A DNA stretch of 57,008 nucleotides from CAIVAT01 sp037131145 (GTDB taxonomy: Bacteria; Bacteroidota; Bacteroidia; Bacteroidales; FEN-979), in the NCBI GenBank assembly GCA_037131145.1, contig JBAXRP010000004.1, positions 1 through 57,008 of the forward strand, read 5' to 3'. The notes beneath the pieces were generated by a model, which ran no database searches, had not been told where the DNA came from, and saw only the letters and a program-made list of their open reading frames with translations. The translations under genes were made by a program, and so were the position numbers. Each line of letters starts with the position of its first letter. Position 1 is the first letter of the stretch. This document shows positions 34,667-43,684 of this stretch, in pieces.

Positions 34667-35761
34667 ATGAAAATAATTCCATGCTTAGTTTTTATGCTGT
34701 TTTATTCAGCAATATCAACAAATTTGTCGAGTTCATCTTTCGATGTAAAAACCAGCGAAAATCGTGCCAGTTTAGATTCAATCAAAATAAAAAGTCAAAA
34801 TGTCAGCGTTATTTTTTGGAATGCTGAGAACCTTTATGATCCTTATGATGATTCGACCACACTTGACGATGAATTTACCTCAGCAGGCGGCAAACGCTGG
34901 AATTGGACAAAGTTCAGTAAAAAGCTTAACCATGTTGCAAAAACGCTTCTTGCCGCCGGTGAATGGTCTGCTCCATCGGTGGTTGGGTTTTGTGAAGTTG
35001 AAAACAGATATGTTTTGAATAAACTCATTTATCAAACGCCGCTGAAACCGTGGAAATATAAAATGATTCATCATGAATCCCCTGATCAGCGAGGCGTTGA
35101 CGTGGCATTGCTTTACCGTCCCGACATGTTTAAGGTTATCTCAGAACGTACCTTCCGAATCATGTTTCCTTTTGATTCGCTTTCTCAGACAAGGGAAATT
35201 CTAATGGTAAAGGGTATTTTTTATAACCGCGATACTATTCACCTTTTTGTAAATCATTGGCCTTCAAGACGAGGAGGTTATCTACAATCTCAGCCGCGTA
35301 GAAATCATGTTGCCAGGGTACTTCGGAAAGTTGTTGATTCCATTCAACTTGTTAACCCCAATGCAAATATTCTCATCATGGGCGATTTTAATGATGAACC
35401 GGAAAATGAGAGTCTGAAAACCGTTCTCGGGGCAAAAACCGTCGGGGATAGCGTCAATGCTACAACACTTTTAAATCTGATGGGAATCAGAAATCAAAGT
35501 CATCCCGAAGGGACAATAAAATATCGCGATCAATGGAGTACTTTCGATCAGTTTATCATTTCCGGCGCTCTGATAAGCGGAAATTCCGGTTTGCAAACGG
35601 GGACAGGTAATGTGAAGATAGTGAAAGCAGATTTTCTGCTGGATGAAGATAAAACCTATTTTGGTGAAAAATTAAAACGCACCTATTCTGGTCCAAGGTA
35701 TCAGGGGGGTTTTTCGGATCATCTGCCGATAAAGTTGTTGATTAATCAATCAAATAAATAA
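34667..35761 (+). CDS. Secreted endonuclease/exonuclease/phosphatase-family protein
   Basis: This 364-residue protein has a signal peptide (about 1-23) and a metal-dependent EEP fold: the N-E box (NVSVIFWNAENLYDPYDD), FCEVENR with the catalytic glutamate, VNHWPSRRGG, NILIMGDFNDEPENES and the final SDHLPI histidine box. The fold covers nucleases, sphingomyelinases and inositol phosphatases. With a signal peptide and in a ceramide-making organism, a secreted nuclease or phospholipase are both possible; the sequence does not decide. It is transcribed alone, divergently from htrA. Confidence 0.87.
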   Translation: MKIIPCLVFMLFYSAISTNLSSSSFDVKTSENRASLDSIKIKSQNVSVIFWNAENLYDPYDDSTTLDDEFTSAGGKRWNWTKFSKKLNHVAKTLLAAGEWSAPSVVGFCEVENRYVLNKLIYQTPLKPWKYKMIHHESPDQRGVDVALLYRPDMFKVISERTFRIMFPFDSLSQTREILMVKGIFYNRDTIHLFVNHWPSRRGGYLQSQPRRNHVARVLRKVVDSIQLVNPNANILIMGDFNDEPENESLKTVLGAKTVGDSVNATTLLNLMGIRNQSHPEGTIKYRDQWSTFDQFIISGALISGNSGLQTGTGNVKIVKADFLLDEDKTYFGEKLKRTYSGPRYQGGFSDHLPIKLLINQSNK

Positions 35762-35794
35762 CGAAATGAGTTTGTCGCTTGTGATCAATCCGAA

Positions 35795-35990
35795 AACGAC
35801 TTTTTACCAATCTTGAGCCTACTCCGAAAAGGAAACAATTTGGACTAAAGTCGAGTAGCAATCTGTTTATCAATTGCCACGACCTTAAGGTCGTGGCAAT
35901 TCAAGTTGATGATATACCGGGCTTTAGCCAAATTTTGATTTTTCCGACCACTTTTCGGAATGGACTCAACGTATAAACTTAATAGTCGTT
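35795..35990. mobile_element. MITE-like hairpin element
   Basis: Nested inverted repeats span about 196 bases. The centre is a perfect 30-bp palindrome (35872-35901, AATTGCCACGACCTT and its complement). Outside it, atttggactaaagtc pairs with gggctttagccaaat, ttgagcctactccgaaaag (35813) pairs with cttttcggaatggactcaa (to 35969) with a few mismatches, and the outermost arms are AACGACT (35795-35801) and AGTCGTT (35984-35990). No protein is encoded. The structure fits a non-autonomous mobile element or a large hairpin, lying between two convergent genes. Confidence 0.65.
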
Positions 35991-35994
35991 ATTA

Positions 35995-36546
35995 TTATTT
36001 TGACGCTTTTTCAAGTAATAAATCCACAGTTATTTCAATGGTTTTGGAAATATTTTTTACAACGGCTCCGGGAATATCAATCTTGTAATCAGCAAGTAAA
36101 ATGGTAAAATTGGCTTTACCCTCAATTTTGTCCTTTTTCACTTCCAGCGTTCCCTTTTCGTTTAAGGCATTGGTAATGCCATGAATTGTGAGTTTGCCCT
36201 CAACGGTGACAGGATATATTCCGTCCTTCTCAACATTTACCTCCGTTATATTGGTGATCTTTCCAAGAAACTTTGCTGTTGGAAATTTATCCGACGCCAC
36301 ATAGTTTTCATTGAAATGTTCCTGCATCAGGGCTTTTTCAAATTCGAATGACTTCATAAGCACCTTGAATACAAAATCGCCGGTTGTAGCATCAAAGGCT
36401 GCATTCACCTGACGGTTATGCGCTTCAATTTTTTCAATGGAAGCTTCCGAAAAAAACCGGATATGCCCGGTTTTTGTAATAAATTTCTGAGCGCTTACCA
36501 GTATGCTTCCCAATAAAATGATTGCGATTATAATCGTTTGTTTCAT
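35995..36546 (-). CDS. YceI-family periplasmic lipid-binding protein
   Basis: This 183-residue protein has a signal peptide (to about 19, SAQ) and a YceI-type beta barrel: FITKTGHIRFFSEASIEKIE, FVFKVLMKSFEFEKALMQEHF, NYVASDKFPTAKFLGKI and KLTIHGITN. YceI proteins form a lipocalin-like barrel that binds isoprenoid or other long lipids. Five bases separate it from the preceding OB-fold gene, and both are on the same strand, so they form a two-gene operon. Confidence 0.88.
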   Translation of the reverse strand: MKQTIIIAIILLGSILVSAQKFITKTGHIRFFSEASIEKIEAHNRQVNAAFDATTGDFVFKVLMKSFEFEKALMQEHFNENYVASDKFPTAKFLGKITNITEVNVEKDGIYPVTVEGKLTIHGITNALNEKGTLEVKKDKIEGKANFTILLADYKIDIPGAVVKNISKTIEITVDLLLEKASK

Positions 36547-36551
36547 GATTG

Positions 36552-36998
36552 TTAATTTTCGTTATTAATAATTAGGGAACATTTTTCTAAAACCACATCG
36601 GTATCGTTAAAGCCGGTGCAATAGCCTTTGATTCTGACCTCGCCGTCGGGCTGAAGTTTAATGGCCTCTTTATTATATTTTTTCATCATGGTACAACGCA
36701 ATCCTTCATCGCCAAAATCGCCCTGTTTGAAAACAAAAACTGCTGTGACAAGCGAGTCTGCCGTTTCAACTTTCGAAAGAATGCCGGTTATCGCAATGAT
36801 TTTACCGTTATAGAGTTTTGCGGAAGTATATGGATTTTTCTTAAACTCCTGGTATAAATCCTTTGCGCTCATAGTAAATGAGGCTTCGATGTTTTCATAA
36901 TCAGGATGTTGTTTGTTATATACAAATTTGTATATGAGAGCGGCGCCGATAATACTTAGAACAATCAGAACCAACAATACCTTAATCCAGGTTTTCAT
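36552..36998 (-). CDS. Membrane-anchored OB-fold (tRNA_anti-like) protein
   Basis: This 148-residue protein has one N-terminal membrane segment (about 5-27; WIKVLLVLIVLSIIGAALIY) and an OB-fold domain of the tRNA_anti-like type: SAKDLYQEFKKNPYTSAKLY, GKIIAITGILSKVETAD, LRCTMMK and EVRIKGYCTGFNDTDVVLEKC. Such proteins occur in Bacteroidota next to YceI genes. Nucleic-acid binding is not implied: the domain would sit outside the cytoplasm. The function is unknown; the pairing with YceI suggests a joint envelope role. Confidence 0.8.
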   Translation of the reverse strand: MKTWIKVLLVLIVLSIIGAALIYKFVYNKQHPDYENIEASFTMSAKDLYQEFKKNPYTSAKLYNGKIIAITGILSKVETADSLVTAVFVFKQGDFGDEGLRCTMMKKYNKEAIKLQPDGEVRIKGYCTGFNDTDVVLEKCSLIINNEN

Positions 36999-37039
36999 AT
37001 TTCGTCTTTTATGTACTTTTCATCTCGCTGTTAAATTTT

Positions 37040-37116
37040 CCAGGTTCCAGGTTCCAGGTTCCAGGTTCCAGGTTCCAGGTTCTAGGTTCCAGGTTCCAGG
37101 TTCCAGGTTACAGGTT
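37040..37116 (+). repeat. Eleven-copy CCAGGTT tandem repeat
   Basis: Eleven consecutive 7-bp units, nine exact CCAGGTT with variants CTAGGTT (unit 7) and ACAGGTT (unit 11). The array lies in the 433-base gene-free gap between the OB-fold gene and the first cheW. A coding frame across it (36913-37278) is a repeat artefact. Confidence 0.95.
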
Positions 37117-37280
37117 CCAAATTTGAAGCTCCAATTCCGCTTAGCCAAACATTTCCGATTTTTATCAAGATTTGGACGAAGCAAATGTAATCAAAAACAT
37201 CAGACGCACCGACTTCTTCAAAATGTGGAAAATCAACTATCAACGCAGGATATCTCACCCGGTTCCGACTGTTTTTGATT

Positions 37281-37288
37281 TATCTTTG
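37281..37288 (+). promoter_or_regulatory. -7 box upstream of the chemosensory operon
   Basis: TATCTTTG matches TAnnTTTG exactly and is followed by GCGCCC, a common start-site context in this phylum. It lies 143 bases before the first cheW ATG. A weaker box (TATTTTTA) is at 37404-37411, 20 bases before that ATG. Apart from these boxes and the CCAGGTT array the gap holds nothing recognisable. Confidence 0.4.
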
Positions 37289-37431
37289 CGCCCAATTTTT
37301 TAACGAGGCTTGAAGTTAGAGATCGTTAGTCGATAAAGCGATGTTTGGCGATGGATTTATGCTTTATACTCAACCCTTATTTAAAAGGTAGCCAATTCTT
37401 TTGTATTTTTAACGTTTATTTACGTTCAATC

Positions 37432-37890
37432 ATGAAACACTTTCAGAAAATATTATTGTTTTCAATTAATAATCATCGGTTTGCGCTAAATATGAACCAG
37501 GTTGACCGCGTTATTCAGGCTGTCGCAGTAAACCCGGTACCCGATTCATCTCCGATTTTAAATGGATTGGTTGATTATCACGGAGAGGTTATCCCAGTTC
37601 TTAATTTCAGGTACAGGTTAAAACTGGAGGAGAAACCAACGGGAGTGAATGATTTTTTTATACTAACAAATACTTCCAGTCGGCGGTTTTTCATCATTGC
37701 CACCGAAGTACAGGGAATTATTGAAACATCAGAACAGGATATTATTTCTGTAACCGATCTGGAGCCAGGCGCTGGCGTGTCCGGTGTGATACAACGTGAG
37801 GATGGTCTTTACTTTATTTATGACCTCGAGAAATTTATTACCAGTAATGAAGATATTGAATTGGAAAAGGTTATTACAGGCGACGAATAA
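37432..37890 (+). CDS. cheW: CheW-like adaptor 1 (WspB-like position)
   Basis: This 152-residue CheW domain couples receptors to the CheA kinase. It shows FSINNHRFALNMNQVDRVI, LVDYHGEVIPVLNFRYRL and a DDI-like C-terminus (FYFIYDLEKFI variant). I chose the ATG at 37432 (MKHFQKILLF) because the longer frame from 37345 adds a non-homologous N-terminus in a leader region. It opens a seven-gene run of uniform strand: cheW, cheR, cheW, mcp, cheA, cheB and a receiver-kinase. In the Wsp system two CheW proteins (WspB, WspD) likewise flank the methyltransferase. Confidence 0.88.
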   Translation: MKHFQKILLFSINNHRFALNMNQVDRVIQAVAVNPVPDSSPILNGLVDYHGEVIPVLNFRYRLKLEEKPTGVNDFFILTNTSSRRFFIIATEVQGIIETSEQDIISVTDLEPGAGVSGVIQREDGLYFIYDLEKFITSNEDIELEKVITGDE

Positions 37891-37902
37891 ATAATACAAA
37901 AA

Positions 37903-39372
37903 ATGATTCCTGAAAATCTCCTGCATCAAACCAAAAATCAGATAGCTCATCAATTAGGATGGGAATTTGGGCATACGCGCGCAAAGGATTTTGAGCGGGG
38001 TTTATGTTCCATGGCTCATGACCTTGGAATAAAGGAAACACCCGAGTCGCTTACCAAATGGCTTCAGTCAATACAATGGACAAATCATGAACTCGATATT
38101 ATCACCAAATACCTGACTGTTGGTGAAACCTATTTCTTTCGTGAGAAAGCACAGTTGGATATATTTAAAAACCGGATAATCCCGGAACTTCTCGCCGAGC
38201 GCGCCGGAAAGGAGCAGATACTGAGAATCTGGAGCGCCGGATGTTGTTCAGGGGAGGAACCATATACCCTCGCAATTCTGTTAAAGGAAATAGTTCCCGA
38301 CCTGCATCGGTGGCAAATTATGATTCTTGGAACCGACATCAACAAGAGTTTTCTCGAAAAAGCAAAAAAAGGAATTTATAGCGCCTGGTCTTTCAGGGAA
38401 ACCTCTTCCGCCGTTCAACATCAATATTTTAATAAAGTCGGAAATCACTGGGAAATACTTCAGGAAATAAAGGAAATGGTAACCTTTTCGCCGCTTAATC
38501 TCGCTGAAAATACCTACCCTTCGCCATCGGGCAACACTAATAACATAGATGTTTTGTTTTGCAGAAATGTTTTGATGTATTTTACCTCCGGGCAGATCAG
38601 AACTGTTTCAAACCGGTTTTATCATTCACTGAATCCACGAGGGTGGCTTATTCCCAGCGCTGTTGAAATAAACGACGATAATTTTTCAGACTTTGCGCCG
38701 GTGAACCATGACCTCTGCACTGTTTACCGAAAAATCCCAAAACAGGCGCGCAGTATTTCCGAAGGTATGCCTCAATCGTCAATCCGTCAAAAAGCTGCGG
38801 ATTCAAATCCTACAAAACCCAAATCATTGATCTCTTCATCGCGCTTGCCAATCCCAGCCGCGAGGAAATATCAAAAGCCGGAAACAGTAACGATCCCTTC
38901 TCCCAAAACTGTCGCTGAATTATTTTCAGAAGGTCAATATGATCTTTGTATTGAAATGTGTTTGACAATCATGGAAACCGCTTCTGGAAATACCGACATC
39001 CTGTCGCTGATTGTAAAATCACTTGCAAATCTGGGCAAACTTTCAGAAGCCAGACTTTGGGGCGAAAAACTCCTTACCGTGAATGGCGTTGATGCAACAC
39101 ATTATTATCTAATCGCTACAATTTTGATTGAAATGAATGAGTTAATATTCGCGGAAGATACCTTGAAACGTGCGTTATATCTTAATCCGCATCACATTCT
39201 ATCGCAGTTTCTGATGGGAACGGTTGCCATGCGACTTGATAAACAGCAAACAGGAAAAAAGCATTTTAAGAACGTTATGGAACTTCTATCGCCGTTTCGG
39301 GATAGCGATATTGTTCCCGAAGCCGACGGATTAACAGCAGGGCGATTAAGGGAAATGGTTTCGGTAATATAG
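37903..39372 (+). CDS. cheR: CheR methyltransferase with C-terminal TPR region (WspC-like)
   Basis: CheR methylates glutamates on the chemoreceptor using S-adenosylmethionine. The N-terminal half has TVGETYFFREKAQLDIF, the SAM-binding WSAGCCSGEEPYTLAILL (110-127), GTDINKSF (143-150) and FCRNVLMYF. A low-complexity linker (about 275-330) leads to a helical TPR-like C-terminal region (about 330-489; ILIEMNELIFAEDTLKRALYL, LNPHHILSQFLMGTVAMRL). A CheR-TPR fusion is characteristic of WspC and related alternative chemosensory systems rather than flagellar chemotaxis. Confidence 0.9.
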   Translation: MIPENLLHQTKNQIAHQLGWEFGHTRAKDFERGLCSMAHDLGIKETPESLTKWLQSIQWTNHELDIITKYLTVGETYFFREKAQLDIFKNRIIPELLAERAGKEQILRIWSAGCCSGEEPYTLAILLKEIVPDLHRWQIMILGTDINKSFLEKAKKGIYSAWSFRETSSAVQHQYFNKVGNHWEILQEIKEMVTFSPLNLAENTYPSPSGNTNNIDVLFCRNVLMYFTSGQIRTVSNRFYHSLNPRGWLIPSAVEINDDNFSDFAPVNHDLCTVYRKIPKQARSISEGMPQSSIRQKAADSNPTKPKSLISSSRLPIPAARKYQKPETVTIPSPKTVAELFSEGQYDLCIEMCLTIMETASGNTDILSLIVKSLANLGKLSEARLWGEKLLTVNGVDATHYYLIATILIEMNELIFAEDTLKRALYLNPHHILSQFLMGTVAMRLDKQQTGKKHFKNVMELLSPFRDSDIVPEADGLTAGRLREMVSVI

Positions 39373-39407
39373 GAAAACAGTGCATAAGGTAACTTTAAAA
39401 TACATGT

Positions 39408-39920
39408 ATGATTGATGATTTCACAATATTAAAAAACAGAGCAAAAATTCTTGCCAAAAGGAAAACCGAAAACGACACAGGTGTTAATCGCCTTATGATT
39501 GTTGAGTTTCTTCTTATCCCTGAAAGATATGCCCTGCCGGGTGAAGCGATTGCAGAGGTTTTGCCCCTGCGCGATTTCACGCCTATTCCGGGAACGCCTG
39601 CCTTTGTTGTCGGCGTAATCAATGCGAGAGGCAAAATCATCTCAGTTATAAACCTGAAAAGTTTTTTACATCTTAAGGAACAAGGAATAACCGAATTGAA
39701 TAAAGTGGTCATTATGAAAAATGAACAAATGGAATTCGGTATTCTTGTTGATGCAATCCTTGGCGCACGAGAAATTTCATTGAATTCACTGCACTCTCCT
39801 CCGGCAACTTTAGAGGAGGCAGGCGTTGAATATATTGAAGGCGTTACTGAAGACGGACTGGTTTTACTCAATTCAAAAGCAATAATATCAAATAAATTAT
39901 TGATTATCAATCAAAAATAA
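39408..39920 (+). CDS. cheW: CheW-like adaptor 2 (WspD-like position)
   Basis: This 170-residue CheW domain has a 35-residue N-terminal extension, then LIPERYALPGEAIAEVL, the PGTPAFVVGVINARGKIISVINL core typical of CheW, and EFGILVDAILGAREISL. A second adaptor encoded between the methyltransferase and the receptor matches the order of the Wsp cluster. The two adaptors differ strongly and probably contact different partners in the receptor-kinase array. Confidence 0.88.
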   Translation: MIDDFTILKNRAKILAKRKTENDTGVNRLMIVEFLLIPERYALPGEAIAEVLPLRDFTPIPGTPAFVVGVINARGKIISVINLKSFLHLKEQGITELNKVVIMKNEQMEFGILVDAILGAREISLNSLHSPPATLEEAGVEYIEGVTEDGLVLLNSKAIISNKLLIINQK

Positions 39921-39951
39921 TTATTAATTCACCAATATGCAAACAACAACC

Positions 39952-39956
39952 GGAGG
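39952..39956 (+). promoter_or_regulatory. Ribosome-binding site deciding the mcp start
   Basis: GGAGG stands seven bases before the ATG at 39964. Shine-Dalgarno sites are rare in this window, so this one is informative: it favours 39964 over the in-frame ATG at 39937. Confidence 0.6.
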
Positions 39957-39963
39957 AACCAAT

Positions 39964-41457
39964 ATGAAATCAACGACTTATTTAAGCACTCGTGCAAAAC
40001 TTTTTTCAGGCTTCGGACTGATTTTGATAGGAGTTATTGCTCTTGTAACTGTCTCATATTACAATATGACCAACCTTGCATCAACCGAGACGGAAATAAT
40101 AACTTCGTATGAAATCACGCAAAGACTGATTTCAATAAGGTCCGACGAAAACCGAATGCGAACGCTTATTCTGCAAATGATTGTAAATAAAGATGGAAAT
40201 AAATTGAAAGAATTTGAACAGTTAATTAATGAAAAGGCTGATTCCACTAGAAGGTTTATGGAAGAAATTTCGGTTCAAATTCAATCTTTTCCTGAAGATA
40301 TTGCACTGTTCAAAGAAATGGAAGCATTGATTACGAAATATGGCGATAACAGAAAGATAGAACTTGAAAAGATAAAAGCCGGGAAAACTGAAGAAGCAAT
40401 TGTATATGAGGAGACGACGCAAAACCCTTTATGGGAAGAAACGAGAAGTCATATTTATGCCCTGCAAAACGAACAGGATAAGCACCGGGCTTTGAATATG
40501 GCAAAGGCTGCCTCAGTTAGCAGATTTGAGAACATTTCACTTGTAGCTATGGGAACAGGAATGATCATACTCACCATTATCATTACTGTATGGATATTAA
40601 GTATGCTTCGCAAGATTTCACTCGAGATCAGAAACGGAGTTAACATACTTGGCACTTCGGCTGCGGAAATTCTTACAACCGTTACCGAAGTTTCTACCGG
40701 AGCAACCGAAACTGCAACTGCAGTTTCTGAAACTACAACAACAATTGAAGAGATCAGGCAAACTGCTCTGCTGGCTACACAGCGGGCGCAAACCGTTCTC
40801 GAAATTTCAAACCGCGCTGCCGGCGCTGCCGAAAATGGCAAGGAGAGTGTGCAGCAAACCATCGAGGGCATGAAACGTATTAACCAGCAAATGAATATGA
40901 TTGCCGAAAGTGTCGTCAAACTATCGGAGCAGAACCGTTCAATCGGCGAAATAACTTCAAGTGTCAACGATATTGCCGACCAGTCGAATCTGCTGGCGGT
41001 AAATGCAGCAATAGAAGCAGCTAAGGCTGGCGAGCACGGACGTGGATTTGCCGTAGTTGCCCAGGAAATCCGAAGCCTTTCAGAACAATCAAAGCAGGCA
41101 ACCGCACAGGTTAAAGAAATTTTAAATGATATTCAAAAAGCGGTTAATCAGGCGGTAATTGCAACTGAACAAGGTTCAAAAGCAGTTGAAAACGGAAATA
41201 AACTGGCTTCGCAAAGCGGTCAGATTATCGAAATACTCGCTGAAAGCGTAGATGAGGCTGCGCAATCGGTAATCCAGATTTCAAATTCCAGTCAACAGCA
41301 AATGGCGGCAATGGATCAGATCGTTCCTGCAATGGAAAATATAAAACAAGCCAGCGAGCAAAATGCAGTTGGAACGAGGCAAACGCAGATTGCCGCCCAT
41401 AACCTTAATGAATTGGGGCAGAATCTGAAGAGCGTGGTTGAAAAGTTCAATCTGTAA
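39964..41457 (+). CDS. Methyl-accepting chemotaxis protein without a HAMP domain (WspA-like)
   Basis: This 497-residue receptor has a membrane helix at about 13-33, a helical extracytoplasmic part (about 35-190) of the four-helix-bundle type, and a second membrane helix at about 192-214. Only about 10 residues (RKISLEIRNG) separate it from the cytoplasmic coiled coil, so the usual roughly 50-residue HAMP domain is absent. The signalling tip is DIADQSNLLAVNAAIEAAKAG (about 336-356) followed by GRGFAVVAQEIRSLSEQS. Candidate Glu/Gln methylation positions lie in the flanking helices. There is no C-terminal NWETF-type tether for CheR/CheB. Start chosen by the GGAGG site. Confidence 0.88.
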   Translation: MKSTTYLSTRAKLFSGFGLILIGVIALVTVSYYNMTNLASTETEIITSYEITQRLISIRSDENRMRTLILQMIVNKDGNKLKEFEQLINEKADSTRRFMEEISVQIQSFPEDIALFKEMEALITKYGDNRKIELEKIKAGKTEEAIVYEETTQNPLWEETRSHIYALQNEQDKHRALNMAKAASVSRFENISLVAMGTGMIILTIIITVWILSMLRKISLEIRNGVNILGTSAAEILTTVTEVSTGATETATAVSETTTTIEEIRQTALLATQRAQTVLEISNRAAGAAENGKESVQQTIEGMKRINQQMNMIAESVVKLSEQNRSIGEITSSVNDIADQSNLLAVNAAIEAAKAGEHGRGFAVVAQEIRSLSEQSKQATAQVKEILNDIQKAVNQAVIATEQGSKAVENGNKLASQSGQIIEILAESVDEAAQSVIQISNSSQQQMAAMDQIVPAMENIKQASEQNAVGTRQTQIAAHNLNELGQNLKSVVEKFNL

Positions 41458-41464
41458 AACAACC

Positions 41465-43684
41465 ATGGATAAAAAACAGGAAGCATTTCTTCAGGAGTTG
41501 CTGGCCGACTTTAAAGTTGAAGCATCGGAGCATCATCAATCCATCATCAACGGATTGCTTGAACTCGAAAAAGTTCCGCCCGCTGCCGTTTCCCAGCAGT
41601 TGATTGAAACAACTTTCAGGGAAATTCATTCATTGAAAGGCGCTGCCCGCGCTGTAAATCTTATTGAAATTGAGCGTCTTTGCCAGAGTATGGAAAATGT
41701 TTTCCATGCAGTCAAACAGGGTTCCCTTGAACTCGCCTCTCTTGTATTTGATGCGATTTACAAAGCTGTTGATACGCTGAATGTTCTTTTAGCCGAGATT
41801 GACAAGCCCGAAAAAAGCGTAAGCGCTAATACTCTTTCACAACTGATGAAGCGCCTCGACAGCGTTCAGCGCAGCAATACAGGTCTCCCCAAAATCACTT
41901 TCGCCCCTCCGCCTCCGTTATCGGCTGAACCAACGGTAGTAAGGCAGGAGTTGGTTGTTTCGCCACCCACCATAAAAGAGGAAATTTCTGTCATTGAAAA
42001 TAAAAAGAACGATAGCCCCGTCGTTTCTCTCGAAACCCCTGCATCAGTTGATGTTCAACGTGCAAAAGATACGGTTAGAATATCTACCGCCAAACTTGGA
42101 AAACTTCTTCTGGAAGCAGAAGAATTTATCTCTTTGAAATCAACGCTGAGTCACTATATCAAGGAATTGAACAAACGGAATCATCGCGACCAGATAACGT
42201 TGGTAAGAGATCTCAAAAGATTCAATCGTTCAATGTCCCGGATGATTGACGATTTGCTGCTCGATATCAAAACCACGCTGCTCTATCCTTTTTCTACACT
42301 TCTTGAAATTGTGCCAAAAATTGTCAGGGATCTTGGAAAAGAGTTTGGTAAAGAGATTGCCGTAGTTATTCAGGGAGGTGAAATCGAAATTGATCGGCGG
42401 ATTCTTGAAGAGTTAAAAGACCCGATAATTCATCTTATTCGCAATTGCATTGATCATGGAATTGAGACTAAAAGCGTTCGCCAACTGTGTGGTAAAAATC
42501 CGGCAGGAACACTCAGTATTTCAATCAGGCAGGAATCAGGAAATCAAATTGAACTAACCATCAGGGACGATGGCGCCGGAATTGACCGGGAGAAGTTGAT
42601 CCACGCAGCGATAAAAATGGGCGTTATAACCGGCGATAGTATTAATAAAATGAGCGATCATGAGACTTATGGGTTAATTTTTAAATCAGGAATTTCCACA
42701 AGTCCGTTCATTACAGATATTTCAGGACGGGGATTGGGCATGGCGATTGTTGCCGATAAAGTTTCGAAACTGGGCGGAAATATTGCTATTGATTCAGTTC
42801 AGGGCAAGGGCGCTGCATTTACAATAACCCTGCCTGTAACGCTTGCCACATTCCGCGGAATCCTGGTAAGGGCTTCTTCACAAATGTTTGTTATACCAAC
42901 TTCGGCGGTTGACCGGGCTTTGCGGGTTCCGAAAAGGGAGATTCGGACAGTTGAATCAAAGCAGTACATAACACTGAATGGCGAAACTATTGCAATGGTA
43001 CATCTGGGCGATGTACTCGGTATTGCCGCCCGGAAAATAAAGCAAGATGAAATAATTTCGCTGCCTATGATAATCTTATCGCTTGCGCAAAAACGAATCG
43101 CATTTATTGTTGACGAGGTGTTTGGCGAACAGGAGGGAACTGTAAAAACACTGGGACCACAACTTGTTCACGTGCGAAACATTTCAGGCGCCATTGTTCT
43201 TGGTAATGGAAGTGTAATTCCCATTGTGAATATCCAGGAAATCATGGAATCAGCATCACGAACTTCGGGCGCCGTATTGTTATCTGATTCTGTTTTGGGT
43301 GACGAAAATGCAGATCGCCGGCAAAAAACGATTCTGGTTGCCGAAGACTCTATAACGCTTCGTTCTTTGCTTAGAAATATTATCGAATCAGTGGGTTACA
43401 AAGTAAAAACTGCGGTTGACGGAATGGAAGCTTTCCAGTTTTTATCGGAAGAATCCTTCGATCTCGTGGTTTCTGATGTTGAAATGCCTCGGATGACCGG
43501 CTTTGATCTGACGGCAAGGATAAGAGGCGACAAGCATTTTACCGAACTTCCGGTAATTCTCGTTACCGCTCTCGATTCGCATGAAGACCGCCAGCGCGGG
43601 ATGGAATCGGGAGCCAATGCCTATATTGTTAAAGGGAGTTTTGAACAGAGTAATTTGATTGAAACTATTAAAAGACTCATCTGA
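41465..43684 (+). CDS. cheA: Hybrid CheA histidine kinase with C-terminal receiver (WspE-like)
   Basis: This 739-residue kinase holds a phosphotransfer domain with His55 (REIHSLKGAAR), a proline-rich linker (about 140-205), a dimerisation part, an ATPase domain (about 280-455; IIHLIRNCIDHGIE, DDGAGIDREKL, GRGLGMAIV), a CheW-like domain (about 465-600) and a receiver with phospho-acceptor Asp671 (VVSDVEMPRMTGFDL). No separate CheY-binding P2 domain is evident. A CheA-receiver fusion is the mark of WspE and of other non-flagellar chemosensory kinases. Start at 41465 (MDKKQEAFLQ) rather than 41438, which overlaps mcp. It ends by sharing one base with cheB (TGATG). Confidence 0.9.
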   Translation: MDKKQEAFLQELLADFKVEASEHHQSIINGLLELEKVPPAAVSQQLIETTFREIHSLKGAARAVNLIEIERLCQSMENVFHAVKQGSLELASLVFDAIYKAVDTLNVLLAEIDKPEKSVSANTLSQLMKRLDSVQRSNTGLPKITFAPPPPLSAEPTVVRQELVVSPPTIKEEISVIENKKNDSPVVSLETPASVDVQRAKDTVRISTAKLGKLLLEAEEFISLKSTLSHYIKELNKRNHRDQITLVRDLKRFNRSMSRMIDDLLLDIKTTLLYPFSTLLEIVPKIVRDLGKEFGKEIAVVIQGGEIEIDRRILEELKDPIIHLIRNCIDHGIETKSVRQLCGKNPAGTLSISIRQESGNQIELTIRDDGAGIDREKLIHAAIKMGVITGDSINKMSDHETYGLIFKSGISTSPFITDISGRGLGMAIVADKVSKLGGNIAIDSVQGKGAAFTITLPVTLATFRGILVRASSQMFVIPTSAVDRALRVPKREIRTVESKQYITLNGETIAMVHLGDVLGIAARKIKQDEIISLPMIILSLAQKRIAFIVDEVFGEQEGTVKTLGPQLVHVRNISGAIVLGNGSVIPIVNIQEIMESASRTSGAVLLSDSVLGDENADRRQKTILVAEDSITLRSLLRNIIESVGYKVKTAVDGMEAFQFLSEESFDLVVSDVEMPRMTGFDLTARIRGDKHFTELPVILVTALDSHEDRQRGMESGANAYIVKGSFEQSNLIETIKRLI

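Noticed and set aside
36913..37278. 121-residue frame with repeated FQVPGSR text
   Set aside because: It reads through the CCAGGTT array and has no protein-like sequence on either side.
39395..39910. 171-residue minus-strand frame over the second cheW
   Set aside because: The plus-strand frame is a clear CheW with conserved core; the minus frame is serine-rich antisense text.
40455..40967. 170-residue minus-strand frame inside the receptor gene
   Set aside because: It is the antisense of the coiled-coil part of the chemoreceptor, where repetitive codons keep the opposite strand open.
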